From contig QXVZ01021878.1 of the NCBI GenBank assembly GCA_008931825.1, positions 1-20,607 on the forward strand: 20,607 nt of DNA. The letters run 5' to 3'. Positions 19,601-20,607 of the stretch are shown here, piece after piece. Source of the stretch: Phallusia fumigata. Lineage: Eukaryota; Chordata; Ascidiacea; Phlebobranchia; Ascidiidae. Position numbers and translations under genes: made by a program. Numbering within the stretch: position 1 is the first letter of the stretch; every line of letters starts with the position of its first letter. The notes below the pieces were generated by a model. It worked only from the letters and a program-made list of their open reading frames with translations. It had not been told where the DNA came from and did no database searches.

Positions 19601-20470
19601 ATTGAAATTTTAATTTTTTAGCTAACAATAAAAATGTACAAAACTTATTTATCTCCAAAGAAGTTTACTAAATAGGCAAATAGAAAATTATTTTAATGTA
19701 GGAGAGAAAATAAAAAAGAATATTTGTTGGAATTTTTGGCTTTTTTAGTGTCAGCTTGGTCTTGTCAACCAAATCAGGCTACATCACACCTTATACCCCA
19801 AGAAATAATTTTTTTCAGTTCTACTTGTCGCTCTGTGACATAAGCCAGCTTGGACCTGGGATCGAGAGTGCCATTTCAACTTTGACACGCCCTGTATCAT
19901 CAGGCACTCAGACTTTTGACAGTGATCCAGAAATTTTTCCTGTTTCTAAAGCCATCCCGAAACTTGCCTCTAAATACCAGGTATGTGAAAATTATGCCAT
20001 CAGTTGTCACTTTCTGGTGTTTTATAAAGTAATTGTTAGAATTTGTAAAATCTAATATAACTTATTTCTATTTCCCATAACTTTCCAACATTAAATTTGC
20101 AAGTGCTGCCATACTCAATATAAAACAGAGTTGTTTTTAGCTAACATTTTAAGCTAGTTACCTACCAACTACCCTTGTCATTACCAACATGTGGGTGATG
20201 TATTTATAAAAATAGTGCCCAAAAGATTTTAAGAAACATGTACCCAACAGATCTATAGTTTTATAGCTTTTTTCAAGGCACTAAGTACATTGTGTTCATT
20301 TGACATTAATTTGTAGGCATCTGGTGAAGCAGTTTACATAAGCGACAAGATTCCATGCCCGGAGGAGCTTTGTTGTGCTTTCGTACTTTCAGACATCGGC
20401 AATGCTGATATCGACAAAATCGACTCCACTGAGGCATCAGAAATGACTGGATTTGTTCAAATCATCACAG
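13614..20470 (+). CDS. Aldehyde oxidase/xanthine dehydrogenase-like molybdo-flavoenzyme, 5' part (12 exons, runs off the window)
   Basis: The family oxidises aldehydes, N-heterocycles or purines, passing electrons from molybdopterin through two [2Fe-2S] clusters to FAD. Exons are 13614-13683, 13781-13932, 14122-14282, 14460-14619, 14952-15126, 15439-15653, 16692-16865, 17819-17893, 18277-18445, 19447-19550, 19819-19980 and 20317-20470. They join in one frame of 590 codons plus one base, with GT..AG introns. Domains: plant-type ferredoxin (about 10-90), [2Fe-2S]-binding helices (about 95-170), FAD (about 195-370), flavoprotein C-terminal (about 385-500), then the molybdopterin domain from about 533 ([10 protein letters not shown]). 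Family proteins are about 1300 residues, so more than half is missing. The start is ATGATG; either Met is possible, and TAG at 13551 bounds the frame. The motifs [15 protein letters not shown] and [14 protein letters not shown] point to the invertebrate aldehyde-oxidase-like branch rather than vertebrate XDH. The active-site residues that decide substrate lie beyond the window. Confidence 0.92.
13781..13932 (+). CDS. AOX/XDH-like exon 2: first [2Fe-2S] cluster
   Basis: This exon encodes residues 24-74. The ferredoxin-type motif [12 protein letters not shown] supplies three cluster ligands (C50, C55, C58). The fourth, C75, opens the next exon. A Cys (C57) sits where vertebrate XDH has Ala (GCGACTV), giving two adjacent cysteines. 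The loop to the fourth ligand is five residues shorter than in human XDH. Confidence 0.92.
14122..14282 (+). CDS. AOX/XDH-like exon 3: second [2Fe-2S] cluster, first half
   Basis: This exon encodes residues 75-128. It starts [11 protein letters not shown] and contains [16 protein letters not shown] and [17 protein letters not shown]115 and C118 are the first two ligands of the second cluster. The spacing agrees with XDH (CGxC followed 31 residues later by CRC). Confidence 0.93.
14460..14619 (+). CDS. AOX/XDH-like exon 4: CRCTGYRPI motif
   Basis: This exon encodes residues 128-181. It carries [22 protein letters not shown]150 and C152 complete the second [2Fe-2S] site. The donor is the weak GAG-GTTATT. 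It is supported because the join to exon 5 gives GDIEDL, which is usual in the family at this point. Confidence 0.9.
14841..14905 (-). repeat. tRNA-derived SINE-like remnant in AOX/XDH-like intron 4
   Basis: Read on the minus strand, GGTTCTAATCCC (14855-14866) is one step from the tRNA B box GGTTCGAATCCC. About 35 nt upstream lies an A-box-like GGGATAGCAC. This spacing and order are typical of a tRNA-derived SINE head. No clean cloverleaf forms, so it is not called as a tRNA gene. Confidence 0.4.
15439..15653 (+). CDS. AOX/XDH-like exon 6: FAD-binding segment
   Basis: Joined to exon 5 (14952-15126), this gives [18 protein letters not shown], the flavin-binding G-N-T-x-x-G loop, followed by [11 protein letters not shown] and [12 protein letters not shown] chose the acceptor CATCATAG at 15438 over the AG at 15399, which keeps the same frame but would insert 13 residues inside the FAD loop. 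The exon ends ...VPVRN before a GTAAGT donor. Confidence 0.85.
15654..16691 (+). other. AOX/XDH-like intron 6 (1038 bp)
   Basis: This long intron runs from GTAAGT after VPVRN to TTTTTTACATAG. The middle part (about 16015-16270) is slightly GC-richer and reads like old repeat sequence, but I could not define termini or a family. Confidence 0.6.
16692..16865 (+). CDS. AOX/XDH-like exon 7: [15 protein letters not shown] flavin site
   Basis: This exon encodes residues 312-369. After RN from exon 6 it reads [20 protein letters not shown] and then [10 protein letters not shown]. Vertebrate XDH has GGNIITASPISDLNP here; the QHKEFPSD form is what I know from insect aldehyde oxidases. Exons 8 and 9 continue with [17 protein letters not shown]. 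Confidence 0.9.
16965..17277. mobile_element. hAT-type MITE (313 bp) in AOX/XDH-like intron 7
   Basis: The left end is CAGGGGTGCTGGACC. The right end, reverse-complemented, is TAGAGGTGGGAAACC. Both are close to the hAT consensus CAGGGGTGGG-AACC. Flanks GCCTAAAC (16957-16964) and GCCTGAAG (17278-17285) match at 6 of 8 positions as an 8-bp target duplication. Internal GGCCACAT occurs near both ends, as in many hAT MITEs. Non-coding. Confidence 0.7.
17576..17700. mobile_element. Partial second copy of the intron 7 hAT-type MITE
   Basis: Starting CAGGAATGGGGAATC, this segment follows the left half of the neighbouring element: GCACTGCGGGCCACATGAAT here against GTACTGCTGGCCACATGAAT there, then similar GGACCTCGAAAAAT and GTTACATCA blocks. 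I could not find a right end, so it is probably truncated. The two copies lie 611 bp apart in the same intron. Confidence 0.65.
18446..19446 (+). other. AOX/XDH-like intron 9 (1001 bp)
   Basis: The intron runs from the GTAAAC donor to CTGCAG. A 15-bp word CTTAAAGGCTTCATA occurs twice, 34 bp apart (18633 and 18667), as a small local duplication. Nothing else was recognised. Confidence 0.6.
20317..20470 (+). CDS. AOX/XDH-like exon 12: start of molybdopterin-binding domain
   Basis: This exon encodes residues 540-590 plus one base. Exon 11 ends KLASKYQ and this exon opens [13 protein letters not shown], the usual entry into the a/b hammerhead of the molybdenum domain. It continues with [15 protein letters not shown] and ends ...GFVQIIT before a GTTAGC donor. 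It is the last exon visible. Confidence 0.9.
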
Positions 20471-20607
20471 GTTAGCGAACACTTGAAGATAATCCTACTC
20501 TGGTTGACACGACTTTCTAGGGACTTGAGTTTGAAACGTGTTCACATCATCGAAACTATATCTTGAAGACTGCTTTTTTGTTTCTTAAAATTTTTTTGAT
20601 GCAATAC

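Noticed and set aside
1-20607. Bacterial-type features, CRISPR arrays, operons or rRNA genes
   Set aside because: Genes with many spliceosomal introns show a eukaryotic nuclear locus. No regularly spaced repeats or rRNA motifs were seen.

Overview
The window looks like AT-rich nuclear DNA from a small-genome invertebrate chordate, most probably a solitary ascidian such as Ciona. Both genes are split by many introns (about 100 to 1000 bp) with GT..AG ends. One protein is close to vertebrate EDEM1; the other resembles the aldehyde-oxidase-like proteins of invertebrates. The species is an inference. Two single N characters, each flanked by long exact duplications (281-509 and 466-1394), point to a draft assembly with unmerged contig ends.

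Layout. Positions 1-5125 hold no gene that I can recognise. They contain a GC-richer promoter-like start (1-280), the duplicated assembly joins, a degraded hAT-type MITE (1675-1788), a diverged long inverted repeat (about 2631-2826), a pair of CRE palindromes followed by a TATA box (3325-3434), a second promoter-like island (about 3720-3930) and an imperfect tandem repeat (4085-4424). Positions 5126-12128, minus strand, hold a complete 12-exon gene for an EDEM1 orthologue (578 codons). Positions 12129-13613 are a divergent spacer. It carries the EDEM1 TATA box and an upstream ORF, a near-perfect 50-bp inverted repeat (12508-12631), and TGACGTG/GACGTCA motifs. From 13614 to the right edge, plus strand, lie the first 12 exons (590 codons) of a molybdo-flavoprotein of the aldehyde oxidase/xanthine dehydrogenase family. 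They cover both [2Fe-2S] clusters, the FAD domain, the flavoprotein C-terminal domain and the start of the molybdopterin domain. The rest lies outside the window. Introns of this gene contain two related hAT-type MITE copies and a tRNA-derived SINE-like remnant.

The two genes have unrelated jobs: EDEM1 selects misfolded glycoproteins in the ER for degradation, and AOX/XDH oxidises aldehydes or purines in the cytosol. They share only a 1.5-kb divergent upstream region. I found no new multi-gene system. The points most worth following are the intergenic hairpin, the paired CRE palindrome with no gene beside it, the overlapping upstream ORF on EDEM1, and the invertebrate-type FAD and linker motifs of the oxidase.
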